A program made the position numbers and the translations under genes. The notes beneath the pieces were generated by a model. The model searched no databases. It was not told the origin of the DNA and was given only the letters and a program-made list of their open reading frames with translations. This document shows, in pieces, positions 1 through 6,916 of a stretch of DNA of 10,974 nucleotides (its first letter is position 1; the number at the start of each line of letters is the position of its first letter). The DNA is from an uncultured Paracoccaceae bacterium (GTDB lineage: Bacteria; Pseudomonadota; Alphaproteobacteria; Rhodobacterales; Rhodobacteraceae), in NCBI GenBank assembly GCA_937916485.1, contig CALFSV010000409.1, forward strand, positions 1 to 10,974. Reading direction: 5' to 3'.

Positions 1-98
1 ATAGCGGGTATGGTCAACCAAAGGGGGGACAGCATCATCGCCAACCGGGTGATCTCAGGGCTCGTTTTGAAGTACCTGAATGGGGAGTATTTTGTCAT
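1..98 (-). CDS. IS6-family transposase, N-terminal fragment (cut by window edge, possibly degenerate)
   Basis: The leftward reading frame starts at ATG 98-96 and stays open to the window edge, giving 32 residues. Residues 5-16 read SPFRYFKTSPEI, followed by TRLAMML. That is the characteristic N-terminus of IS6-family DDE transposases, which typically have PFRYFKTSPEIIRLAVML followed by Y-V-R-x-P-L-S-L-R. Here the similarity weakens after residue 23 (SPLWLTIPA). The Y-V-R triplet seems to be missing, and only a P-L-x-L spacing can be matched. The copy may therefore carry a small deletion or be degenerate. The catalytic DDE residues lie outside the window. The family call rests on my memory of the N-terminal motif, without a search. 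Confidence 0.6.
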   Translation of the reverse strand, partial: MTKYSPFRYFKTSPEITRLAMMLSPLWLTIPA

Positions 99-155
99 AC
101 GGAGAGGCTATAAAGCCGCCCTGCCCGTCTCACGTTAGTTTCTCCTGACAGTGCC
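1..155 (-). mobile_element. IS6-family insertion sequence, one end (rest outside window)
   Basis: Read leftward, the segment begins with GGCACTGTCAG (155 down to 145). This resembles the terminal inverted repeats of IS6-family elements such as IS26 (GGCACTGTTGCAAA). A transposase start codon follows 57 bases inside, at 98. The other end is off the window, so neither the full element nor its 8-base target duplication can be seen; the flanking octamer to test is TACCCGTT at 156-163. The boundary is placed by this terminus and is inferred. The element abuts the aromatic operon, ending 35 bases past the stop of the dioxygenase gene. Confidence 0.55.
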
Positions 156-190
156 TACCCGTTTTAAGCAAGTTTAATATCACAGGGCCG

Positions 191-1066
191 TTAGCTGATC
201 TGAGCCCCCGCTAAAACCAGGTCAAATTTAACGCTTAGGAAGGGTTTAGTGACTTTTCCAGAAAGCTTGAAACCCTTTGGGAAGTCTTCAGCGCGCCGTT
301 CGGTGTAGGTCATCACCAGATCATTACGAACTCCAAAAACCGTATCCTGATCCAGATAAGGATCATCATCGGGAAAAACTTCAGTCACCAACGTGTGAAA
401 ACCTTCCGCTTTTATAATGTAGTGAAGGTGCGACGGGCGCCAAGGGTGGCGCCCTGCGGCCTGTAAAATCTTCCCGACAGGACCATCATCCGGAACCGTG
501 TAGCTCACCGGACGGGCTGTTGTGAACGCGTAGCGACCCTCCGCGTCCGTTGTCATGAGCGCGTGAAAGGAATGAATATCTTGATTGGGATCTTGGCTCG
601 AATAAAGACCATTTGGGGCGGTCTGCCAAATATCTAGTGTCGCACCCGCCACTGGTCTGCCATTGGTATCGCGCACAGCGCCTTCGACCAGCAAAAGTTC
701 TCCGTCATATTCCCCCTTTAAATCTCCACCAATCTCCAAAACTGGAGGATTAGAAACATGGAAAGGCCCAAGGACTGATGAACTGGTCGCATCTGGTCTG
801 GAATTCAACATATCAACCAAGGAGGACAGGCCGAGGACATCGGATAAAAGCACAAATTCGTTACGCTCATCCGTCGTGATTTTTCCCGTCCATTGAGCGA
901 GTTCAAGGCCTTGTCGCCATTCCTCATGCGTTAGGTTCACCTCTTTCGCAAAAGCATGTAAGTGCTTTGCCAAAGACGCTAGGATTTCACGGGCGCGTGG
1001 ATCGGTATCCTCTCCAAAATAGCCCGTGAAAACTTCAGTTATATTGTCCTTATTCACATTTCGCAT
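191..1066 (-). CDS. Intradiol ring-cleavage dioxygenase, hydroxyquinol 1,2-dioxygenase-like
   Basis: This 291-residue non-haem Fe(III) enzyme should cleave an aromatic ring between two adjacent hydroxyl-bearing carbons, using O2. The N-terminal helical dimerisation domain spans about residues 8-95. The catalytic beta-sandwich follows, with GPFHV at 100-104, DIWQTAPNGLY at 145-155, ARPVSYTVP at 184-192 and HPWRPSHLHY at 207-216. The expected iron ligands are all present: Tyr155, Tyr189, His213 and His215. The DGPVGKIL and RHPWRPSHLH stretches and the length resemble hydroxyquinol 1,2-dioxygenases more than catechol or protocatechuate enzymes, but substrate cannot be fixed by eye. It is the last gene of the leftward operon. 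The start at 1066 has only a weak AAGG ribosome site, and a hairpin lies in the 76-base gap upstream. No maleylacetate reductase, the usual partner, is in the window. Confidence 0.88.
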   Translation of the reverse strand: MRNVNKDNITEVFTGYFGEDTDPRAREILASLAKHLHAFAKEVNLTHEEWRQGLELAQWTGKITTDERNEFVLLSDVLGLSSLVDMLNSRPDATSSSVLGPFHVSNPPVLEIGGDLKGEYDGELLLVEGAVRDTNGRPVAGATLDIWQTAPNGLYSSQDPNQDIHSFHALMTTDAEGRYAFTTARPVSYTVPDDGPVGKILQAAGRHPWRPSHLHYIIKAEGFHTLVTEVFPDDDPYLDQDTVFGVRNDLVMTYTERRAEDFPKGFKLSGKVTKPFLSVKFDLVLAGAQIS

Positions 1067-1098
1067 ATTCTAAACCTTAGTTAATTAAGCGGTCAGCG

Positions 1099-1116
1099 CG
1101 CGATCTGTTGATCGCG
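1099..1116 (-). other. Intercistronic hairpin between the FAH-family and dioxygenase genes
   Basis: The arms CGCGATC and GATCGCG (7 perfect pairs, TGTT loop) sit in the 76-base gap between the two genes. Read on the transcribed (minus) strand no U-run follows, so it is not a standard terminator for the operon. It may stabilise a processed mRNA end or tune expression of the last gene. On the plus strand it is followed by TTATATTTTCTT and could act as an antisense terminator. Confidence 0.45.
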
Positions 1117-1142
1117 TTATATTTTCTTGAACGCTATCGGCT

Positions 1143-2003
1143 TTACAGTTTCACTTCGTTCACAACGGGATTGGCGCAGATCCCAATTCCTTCGATCTCA
1201 ACCTCAATGGTTTCACCATCCCTCAACCAGCGAGGGGGGGTTTTTGCATGGCCAACGCCGGGTGGCGTACCCATAGCTATCAAATCTCCCGGACATAGGG
1301 CGGCAAACTCTGACACTGCGGAAATGGTGCTTGCGACAGACCACATCATATCCGAGGTTGTCGCGCTTTGCAGAATTTCGTCACCGACGCGACTTTCAAT
1401 TTTTAGGCCAGCCGCACCTTCAGGCAAAGCATCCTTGCTTACCACGAAAGGTCCAATAGCACCGGTTGCATCGAAGTTTTTACCCGATGTCCATTGGTGC
1501 GATTTTCGTTGAAAATCTCGAACAGATCCATCGTTGAAAATGGTATATCCGAAGACATGATTTACAGCCTCTTCAGGTGTAATATGTTTTCCAGCTTTGC
1601 CAATAACAACCATGAGCTCCGCTTCATAATCCAATTGTTCTGAACAGGCTGGGCGCATCATTGGAGCACCCGCAGGCATTAGAGACCTTTGTGTGCGCAT
1701 GAAAAAGACTGGATATTTAGGGATTTCATAACCGCCTTCTTTGACGTGATCGACATAGTTCAACCCTAGGCAAATCGTCATGCCCGGTGATGCAATCGGC
1801 AGAGCCGGTTTGAGCGAGGCAACCGGCACCGATCTGCCTCTTGTTGAGATGTCTTGCAATTCATCAAGTGTTTTCCCTGAAGTCATAACACCCAATAAAT
1901 CTGGACCAAGCGATGAATCTTGCTCTGTAAGATTTATCGCACTGTCTCCTGAGACAAGAAAAACAGCGGTTCCACCAGGGATTTGCCCAACCAAAAACTT
2001 CAT
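1143..2003 (-). CDS. Fumarylacetoacetate hydrolase (FAH) family protein
   Basis: This 286-residue enzyme belongs to the family that hydrolyses, hydrates or decarboxylates 2-oxo (beta-dicarbonyl) acids using Mg2+ or Mn2+. Visible motifs are GLNYVDHVKE (80-89, candidate catalytic His86), the metal ligands Glu127 and Glu129 in DYEAEL and Asp158 in FNDGSVRD, then GKNFDATGAIGP (174-185) and GTPPGVG (245-251). An N-terminal cap of about 70 residues precedes the core, a normal architecture for bacterial members. The ATG at 2003 has AGGAG 6 bases upstream. Only 9 bases separate it from the permease stop, so the two genes are probably translationally linked. Beside a ring-cleavage dioxygenase it plausibly acts on the ring-fission product, but hydrolase, hydratase and decarboxylase activities cannot be told apart from the sequence. 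Confidence 0.87.
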   Translation of the reverse strand: MKFLVGQIPGGTAVFLVSGDSAINLTEQDSSLGPDLLGVMTSGKTLDELQDISTRGRSVPVASLKPALPIASPGMTICLGLNYVDHVKEGGYEIPKYPVFFMRTQRSLMPAGAPMMRPACSEQLDYEAELMVVIGKAGKHITPEEAVNHVFGYTIFNDGSVRDFQRKSHQWTSGKNFDATGAIGPFVVSKDALPEGAAGLKIESRVGDEILQSATTSDMMWSVASTISAVSEFAALCPGDLIAMGTPPGVGHAKTPPRWLRDGETIEVEIEGIGICANPVVNEVKL

Positions 2004-2012
2004 AATACGCTC

Positions 2013-4355
2013 CTATCCCTCTACTTTTTGTATGTGTATCAAGCGCGCACGAGCGCAGATGAACAGACCCACGAGAACTGCCGGGCCAAAAATCCATGGA
2101 TTGGCAGACATAATCATGGCCGCCAATGCAAAGCGAATTGCCGAGTCCCAGTATTTTAGGCGCATAAAGTCAAACTGTGCGAGCGCACTGGCCAGCAAAT
2201 ATAACGCCAAGATTACCTTGGCCAATAGCCCGAGCAATGCGCCAATATGAATATCACCATCATAACCCACCAGATATGTTACAGCTCCCGCGCTAGACCT
2301 GGGATCAACCACCGCAGCAGGGATCAGCAATAATTCGGGATAAAAGGCGAATACAAACGGAATAACGAACATAACAACGCCGGAACGCACCGCAGAAAAG
2401 CTGGTGGCAATTGGATCGGCCCGCGTGATGGTTGACGCAGCATAGGAAGCCACTGCAACCGGTGGCGTGATGGCGCTCGCGCAAGCGAAATAAAAGATAA
2501 ACATATGTGCGGTAAAATGGGCAATCCCTAAGCCCACCAACAACGGTCCCATTAAAAGCGCGGCGTTGATATAGGCCGGCACCGCGGGCATCCCCATGCC
2601 CAGCAATATCGCTAAAAACATCGTAACCAGCAAGGCTACAAACTGAAAGACGATTGGCGCCGATCCACCTAAGTCCAATGCACGCAACCACCCCAAAACA
2701 TCCAATGCAACAAAATTTGCAAGCCCCGTTAGATTTAGGCTTACATCAATAACGGACACAGCCAAAAACATGAGGTAGAGTGTCGATATCGTCACGCCTG
2801 CATTTCCCAACGCATCAAACAAAAGGCGTGGCTTACGGCGAAATTCGGGGTCAATAAATAAGAGCAAGGTCAGTAGGATTGCCGCCCACCAACCAACGCT
2901 TCCTGCGTCCCCTGCTGAATTCTGAACAAGTTGCATGATCCAAGGGAGATGAGTGGCGCGACAATTATCTCCAATTTGAAGTATTTCAGCCCCCAATAGC
3001 CGCGATAGCGGATCACAGCCAATTGCATCCTTGGGGATCAACAGCAGAACGACAATTAAGATCAGTGGCAGAAAGATTTGTATAATATGCAAACGGTCAC
3101 GCCGGCTCAGGCGCATGTCGGGGGTGAGTTCGCCAACGGCAAGAATGCCTTGTTTTCGAGACTGGAACATGACCGACAAAAACATGCAAAAGAAATAGGC
3201 CACGGCTGGGATCGCCGCGGCAATTGCAACTTCTCGGTAAGGAACACCTGTCATTGAGGCCAAGACAAAAGCAGCGACACCCATTATCGGCGGCATTATT
3301 TGCCCGCCTGATGAGGCCGCCGCCTCGATTCCGCCCGCATAGACTTTCGAGAAGCCACGTTTCACCATCATGGGTATTGTTAAAACACCTGTGCCCAACA
3401 CATTTACAACGGGCGTCCCAGTTGTGGTCCCAAACATGGCCGAGGCGACAATCGCAGCATGGGCAGGGCCGCCGCGCAGGTTACGCGTCCACAAAAAAGC
3501 AATTTTAATCAGAACATTGCCCCCAGAGGACACGGCCAACAAGGCGCCCAAAACGACATAGGGAAAGACCGTGTTTAACATGATATGAATGAATTGCCCC
3601 AATAGGCCAGACCCCTGATTAATCAGGATATCATGAAGGCGGGCGCGTCCATCCAACAAGCTCCGCGGCTCACCTCCCAAAGAGGTTATCAGGTATTTAT
3701 TTATCTCCGAAGAGCCAAAATAATACCAAATTAAAACTGTTAAAAGCGCATAGGCTGCCAAAAAAATTGAGATGAAAACGAGGGGAAATCCCCAAACCTT
3801 TATGGTATAGGTTAGAAAAACAACGATCGAGAGCGCAATAATTGCAAACAGCCAATTTCCCGTAGTGGCCAGGCATTTTGGGTTTTCGACGCTGGTCGGC
3901 AGGGGCAAGCCCATGGCGGCCGCCAGATCTTGCTCTGTCTGCAACGTGCGCTCAATCAGTGCGGCCCGCTCACCACTTAAAACATCAAGTATGCAAACAG
4001 CTTCATGCTCGATCAAATATGTCAGTGAAATTGTGAAAGCTGCCAGGATAAGAGCACTATCCATTGCCAAACCGGTCGCACGCCAGACCGGAGAGCAGTT
4101 TTGCCAGCTCCGCCAAACAGAGCTTTTCAAGACCACTATGATCATCATCCAAGTAAAGACGATAGGATAAAAAATTTCGTATGAAAATCGCCGCACGGCC
4201 AGGTCCGGCATGTCCAAAAGGGTGCGCCAGAATTGATCCCAGCCCGGAATTGAAGGTGTCGAATTTACCATTCCGACCAAAACCAAAAACAATGCCAGAC
4301 AATAGATCAGTTTGGACGATCCAAGGCTCGGGGAATGGCTGTCTGGATTGGTCAA
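2013..4355 (-). CDS. TRAP transporter fused permease subunit (TAXI-type, 4TM + 12TM)
   Basis: This 780-residue inner-membrane protein should be the channel of a secondary, ion-coupled TRAP uptake system working with the adjacent TAXI protein. The N-terminal part (about 15-215) holds several hydrophobic segments corresponding to the small DctQ-like portion. The DctM portion follows, with GGPAHAA at 295-301, EAAASSGGQIMPP at 344-356, ILLGMGMPAVPAYI at 583-596 and ACASAITPPVA at 624-634, which are the internally repeated signature stretches of fused TRAP permeases. The start is TTG at 4355, chosen because AAGGCGG lies 7 bases upstream and the first in-frame ATG (codon 29) would fall inside the first membrane segment. 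Unusual features are two long polar loops, about 116-168 and 441-488, each with a cysteine pair (Cys121/Cys161, Cys447/Cys465). Confidence 0.92.
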   Translation of the reverse strand: MTNPDSHSPSLGSSKLIYCLALFLVLVGMVNSTPSIPGWDQFWRTLLDMPDLAVRRFSYEIFYPIVFTWMMIIVVLKSSVWRSWQNCSPVWRATGLAMDSALILAAFTISLTYLIEHEAVCILDVLSGERAALIERTLQTEQDLAAAMGLPLPTSVENPKCLATTGNWLFAIIALSIVVFLTYTIKVWGFPLVFISIFLAAYALLTVLIWYYFGSSEINKYLITSLGGEPRSLLDGRARLHDILINQGSGLLGQFIHIMLNTVFPYVVLGALLAVSSGGNVLIKIAFLWTRNLRGGPAHAAIVASAMFGTTTGTPVVNVLGTGVLTIPMMVKRGFSKVYAGGIEAAASSGGQIMPPIMGVAAFVLASMTGVPYREVAIAAAIPAVAYFFCMFLSVMFQSRKQGILAVGELTPDMRLSRRDRLHIIQIFLPLILIVVLLLIPKDAIGCDPLSRLLGAEILQIGDNCRATHLPWIMQLVQNSAGDAGSVGWWAAILLTLLLFIDPEFRRKPRLLFDALGNAGVTISTLYLMFLAVSVIDVSLNLTGLANFVALDVLGWLRALDLGGSAPIVFQFVALLVTMFLAILLGMGMPAVPAYINAALLMGPLLVGLGIAHFTAHMFIFYFACASAITPPVAVASYAASTITRADPIATSFSAVRSGVVMFVIPFVFAFYPELLLIPAAVVDPRSSAGAVTYLVGYDGDIHIGALLGLLAKVILALYLLASALAQFDFMRLKYWDSAIRFALAAMIMSANPWIFGPAVLVGLFICARARLIHIQKVEG

Positions 4356-4383
4356 AGTATAACCGCCTTAAATGTGTCTGGGT

Positions 4384-4414
4384 GTTTGGATGCAAGATCG
4401 ACCTGCATCCAAAC
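4384..4414 (-). other. Intercistronic hairpin between TAXI and permease genes
   Basis: A perfect 11-base inverted repeat (GTTTGGATGCA / TGCATCCAAAC, 9-base loop 4395-4403) occupies the 72-base gap after the binding-protein stop codon. On the transcribed strand it is followed by ACCCAGACACATTT, with no U-run. It resembles the mRNA-stabilising or partially attenuating stem-loops often found after solute-binding-protein genes, which let the binding protein be made in excess over its permease. That role is inferred. Confidence 0.65.
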
Positions 4415-4427
4415 TTTGATCTTTTAT

Positions 4428-5474
4428 TTACAGTGCACAGTCCGGCAGTGCATAGCCAGCTTCCTGCCACGCGCGCGCTGCACCGGCATGGTACTTTACA
4501 GGATTGGGGCCGCACATGCCCGATTCACGGGCGCCCAAGGCCTCTAATCCAATATTCCGTGCGTAGGGTGCTTTGCCATATATCGCATCGAGTGTTTCGA
4601 TATGTGCCTTCGTCAGATCATAAGCCAAATCATTGCTCATCGAGGCATTGACACAATTGCCGCCGACAGAGCCTCGTGTTCGGAATGTGTCATCTTCTGA
4701 CACAATGGTCGCATTCTCACCAAGAGTTTGCATTTGAGAGAGTGGCAAGGTGAAGGGTGCAGACCCAGGCGCACCTAACACGCGCTGCATGGCTTCACTC
4801 TCATACATCGCCTTCGGAATGGACCAGAAGGTCATTTTTCCAGCTGAAAGCGCTTGAAGCGGACGATCAGACGGCACAAATTCGGGCAAGACAGCCGCGT
4901 CTGATGTTCCTTCTGTGATGGTTGTTGCCATCTGGGACCAATCACTTTGAATCCCCTCGTAGCCCTTACCCTCTTCCATACCTGTGATGACCTGGATCAA
5001 ACCACGCGCCTCTGCTGTTGCGCCGCCCCGTGGTGGTCCATTCAAAATACGCCGGCCTTCCAAATCATCCCAGCCCTGAATTCCAACAGTATCATAGGCA
5101 TAGAGCAGATAGGCGCCAAAAGAATAAGGATATAAAATACGCAGATTTGAGGCCAGTTCAGCCCCTTTTTCCGCGCCCATGGACGCGTAAGGGCCAACAC
5201 CTTTAGACATCAAAAAGGGGAGAACGAAAGGGCATATGCCAATATCTGCCTTACCTTCAGCCACCGCCAAGGTGGCGTTTGCGCCTGTTTGACCGAGAGT
5301 GATTTGAATATCCGCTATGCCACGCGCTGCGGCGACTTCAGCCAAATGCGCGATCGTCAGATGCACGGCAACTCCAGGGGCTGAAGTATGTGCCGTGAGA
5401 TTCTCCTTGGATAAAGCGGGCACAGCCAGAGCAATCGCACCACTGGTAAAAATAGTAAATAAAGTCGTCCTCAT
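4428..5474 (-). CDS. TAXI family TRAP transporter solute-binding protein
   Basis: This 348-residue periplasmic protein should capture the substrate and deliver it to the fused permease encoded next. The N-terminus is a Sec signal (MRTTLF, hydrophobic core about 5-19, likely cleavage near ALS at 20-22). The mature start, LTAHTSAPGVAVHLTIAHLA, matches the TAXI layout in which a T-A-x-x-x-G loop is followed by a helix. Later stretches such as LAVAEGKADIGI (69-80), RRILNGPPRGGATAEARG (141-158) and the GTSDAAVLPEF region also fit. Mature cysteines are 81, 274, 321 and 346. The start has a strong AAGGAGG 8 bases upstream. Placement among demethylation and ring-cleavage genes suggests an aromatic or phenolic-acid ligand, which TAXI sequences alone cannot confirm. 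Confidence 0.88.
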   Translation of the reverse strand: MRTTLFTIFTSGAIALAVPALSKENLTAHTSAPGVAVHLTIAHLAEVAAARGIADIQITLGQTGANATLAVAEGKADIGICPFVLPFLMSKGVGPYASMGAEKGAELASNLRILYPYSFGAYLLYAYDTVGIQGWDDLEGRRILNGPPRGGATAEARGLIQVITGMEEGKGYEGIQSDWSQMATTITEGTSDAAVLPEFVPSDRPLQALSAGKMTFWSIPKAMYESEAMQRVLGAPGSAPFTLPLSQMQTLGENATIVSEDDTFRTRGSVGGNCVNASMSNDLAYDLTKAHIETLDAIYGKAPYARNIGLEALGARESGMCGPNPVKYHAGAARAWQEAGYALPDCAL

Positions 5475-5526
5475 TTATATTTCCTCCTTGTTTCAGTAGG
5501 TATCTAGGTACCCGTCTTCTTGGTCT

Positions 5527-6885
5527 TCAGTCGTGTTTGATGGATTTGTCAAAATATGGAACCGGTGAAATCTTGGCTCGGATGCCAACAACTTCATGCG
5601 CCTCAACGGTTCGGCGTTTCGAGCCCGGTTCACCCCACAATAGCGTGACTTCCTGCCCCATCACAGCCTGCTCTGGTGCGATTAAAGCTGTCGAAAGCAC
5701 TGCGCCTGCATTGGATGAGTAGGAAGACCATTGAGAAATGCCAATTGGAGATCCATTCAGCTGAACTTCATCATATTCAAAGGTCGCATACATCGGTACA
5801 GGTAGAGAAATGAACTTGGTCCGCGGAGTTTCTGTCCCCACAGCGCGGCGCATCACATCGAACACATCCTGATTGTTCCATTCTAAGGTGACTTTAACCC
5901 GGTGCGGGTCATCCTTGCGTGATACCAGGGCCTCGCGCCCCAAGAAATCATGCCCGAGATGGACCATCTTGCCATAGCCAAGCTCATTAGGCTCAACAAG
6001 ATAATCAGACGCGTTGTTCGAATGGAAACTCCCGCCCAAGGAGGCTGCACCCTCGAAAGATTTTTCTGGCAACCACTCGCGAAACGCTTTCATCTCATCG
6101 CCGCAATACACTGCGGGGAATGGGCGCGGCATCCAGCCGGATTCTTGTGCGGCAGTTGGGTAGGTGGAGGCGCCAGCTTTGCGTAAATCATAGGCAAGAC
6201 CAGCCTGCTCCACCTTTTCACGGACAGCTTGCTGTGCATCCCAAGGCCCATAAATTTCGAACCCTGGACGCCCGGCCATACCGTGCCGGAGCGCGCGCAC
6301 CGTATGTCCAGCTATTTTGAATTCTCCGATGTGGAAGAATTTAATGTCTGGCAACGGACCTTCGACCACCTCTTTGAGCAACGGCAAGGCGTTTGGCCCC
6401 TGTAACTGAAACCGGAACACGTCGCGGCTCGGGCGTGGCACGATCATATTTTCGTTGCGTGTCACCTCAATACGAAGTTGCGATTGTTCTGCATTATATT
6501 GCAGCCAATTGCTCGCCGTGGGTGGGCCAACAACCCGCAAAAAATCATCGGATTCGCAAAATACAATTGCATCTGAGATCAAGTTTCCAGACTGGTCGAC
6601 CATGACCAATTGCTTGGCCCGCATCGCATGCAAATCACTCAGCTTATTTGTTGCAAAATAACTGATAAATTTCAGCACATCCGCACCCCGCAAATGGAGC
6701 TCGGTCATATGATAAGATTGTTCAAATAGAACGACCGATTGGTGCCAAGCCCGTTGCTCATCGCGCCAATTGGTAAATTCAGGAGGAATTCCAGGAAAGA
6801 TAACATGCCCTAAATCCGAACTGCGTAGCATTTGCAAAACGCCGCCAGCCTCACCAATTTTTTCTTCTAAGCTTCTATTTTTCAT
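5527..6885 (-). CDS. Aminomethyltransferase-fold (GcvT-like) aryl O-demethylase, LigM/DesA-like
   Basis: This 452-residue protein aligns by eye along its length with the tetrahydrofolate-dependent O-demethylases LigM (vanillate, 3-O-methylgallate) and DesA (syringate), which move an aromatic methoxyl methyl group to tetrahydrofolate in the cytoplasm. Shared landmarks are PPEFTNWRDEQRAW (34-47), VLFEQSYHM (52-60), the ALRHGMAGRPGFEIYGPW stretch (198-215), QESGWMPRPFPAVYCGD (247-263) and EWLP (270-273). Tyr260 occupies the place of LigM's catalytic tyrosine and His59 that of its active-site histidine. The position I align with LigM Arg122 is proline (about 121). The ATG at 6885 is preferred over an upstream in-frame ATG at 6975 because AAGGAA lies 5 bases before it and the earlier start would overlap the preceding gene. 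Alternatives are other GcvT relatives such as DmdA, but the local motifs favour the aryl enzymes. Confidence 0.85.
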   Translation of the reverse strand: MKNRSLEEKIGEAGGVLQMLRSSDLGHVIFPGIPPEFTNWRDEQRAWHQSVVLFEQSYHMTELHLRGADVLKFISYFATNKLSDLHAMRAKQLVMVDQSGNLISDAIVFCESDDFLRVVGPPTASNWLQYNAEQSQLRIEVTRNENMIVPRPSRDVFRFQLQGPNALPLLKEVVEGPLPDIKFFHIGEFKIAGHTVRALRHGMAGRPGFEIYGPWDAQQAVREKVEQAGLAYDLRKAGASTYPTAAQESGWMPRPFPAVYCGDEMKAFREWLPEKSFEGAASLGGSFHSNNASDYLVEPNELGYGKMVHLGHDFLGREALVSRKDDPHRVKVTLEWNNQDVFDVMRRAVGTETPRTKFISLPVPMYATFEYDEVQLNGSPIGISQWSSYSSNAGAVLSTALIAPEQAVMGQEVTLLWGEPGSKRRTVEAHEVVGIRAKISPVPYFDKSIKHD

Positions 6886-6916
6886 AGCATTTCCTTGAGT
6901 ATGGATTTGAATTCCA

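Noticed and set aside
1..138. Plus-strand frame open from the window edge to TAG at 136-138 (45 codons)
   Set aside because: It opposes the recognisable IS6-like transposase start on the minus strand and shows no motif; probably a shadow frame.
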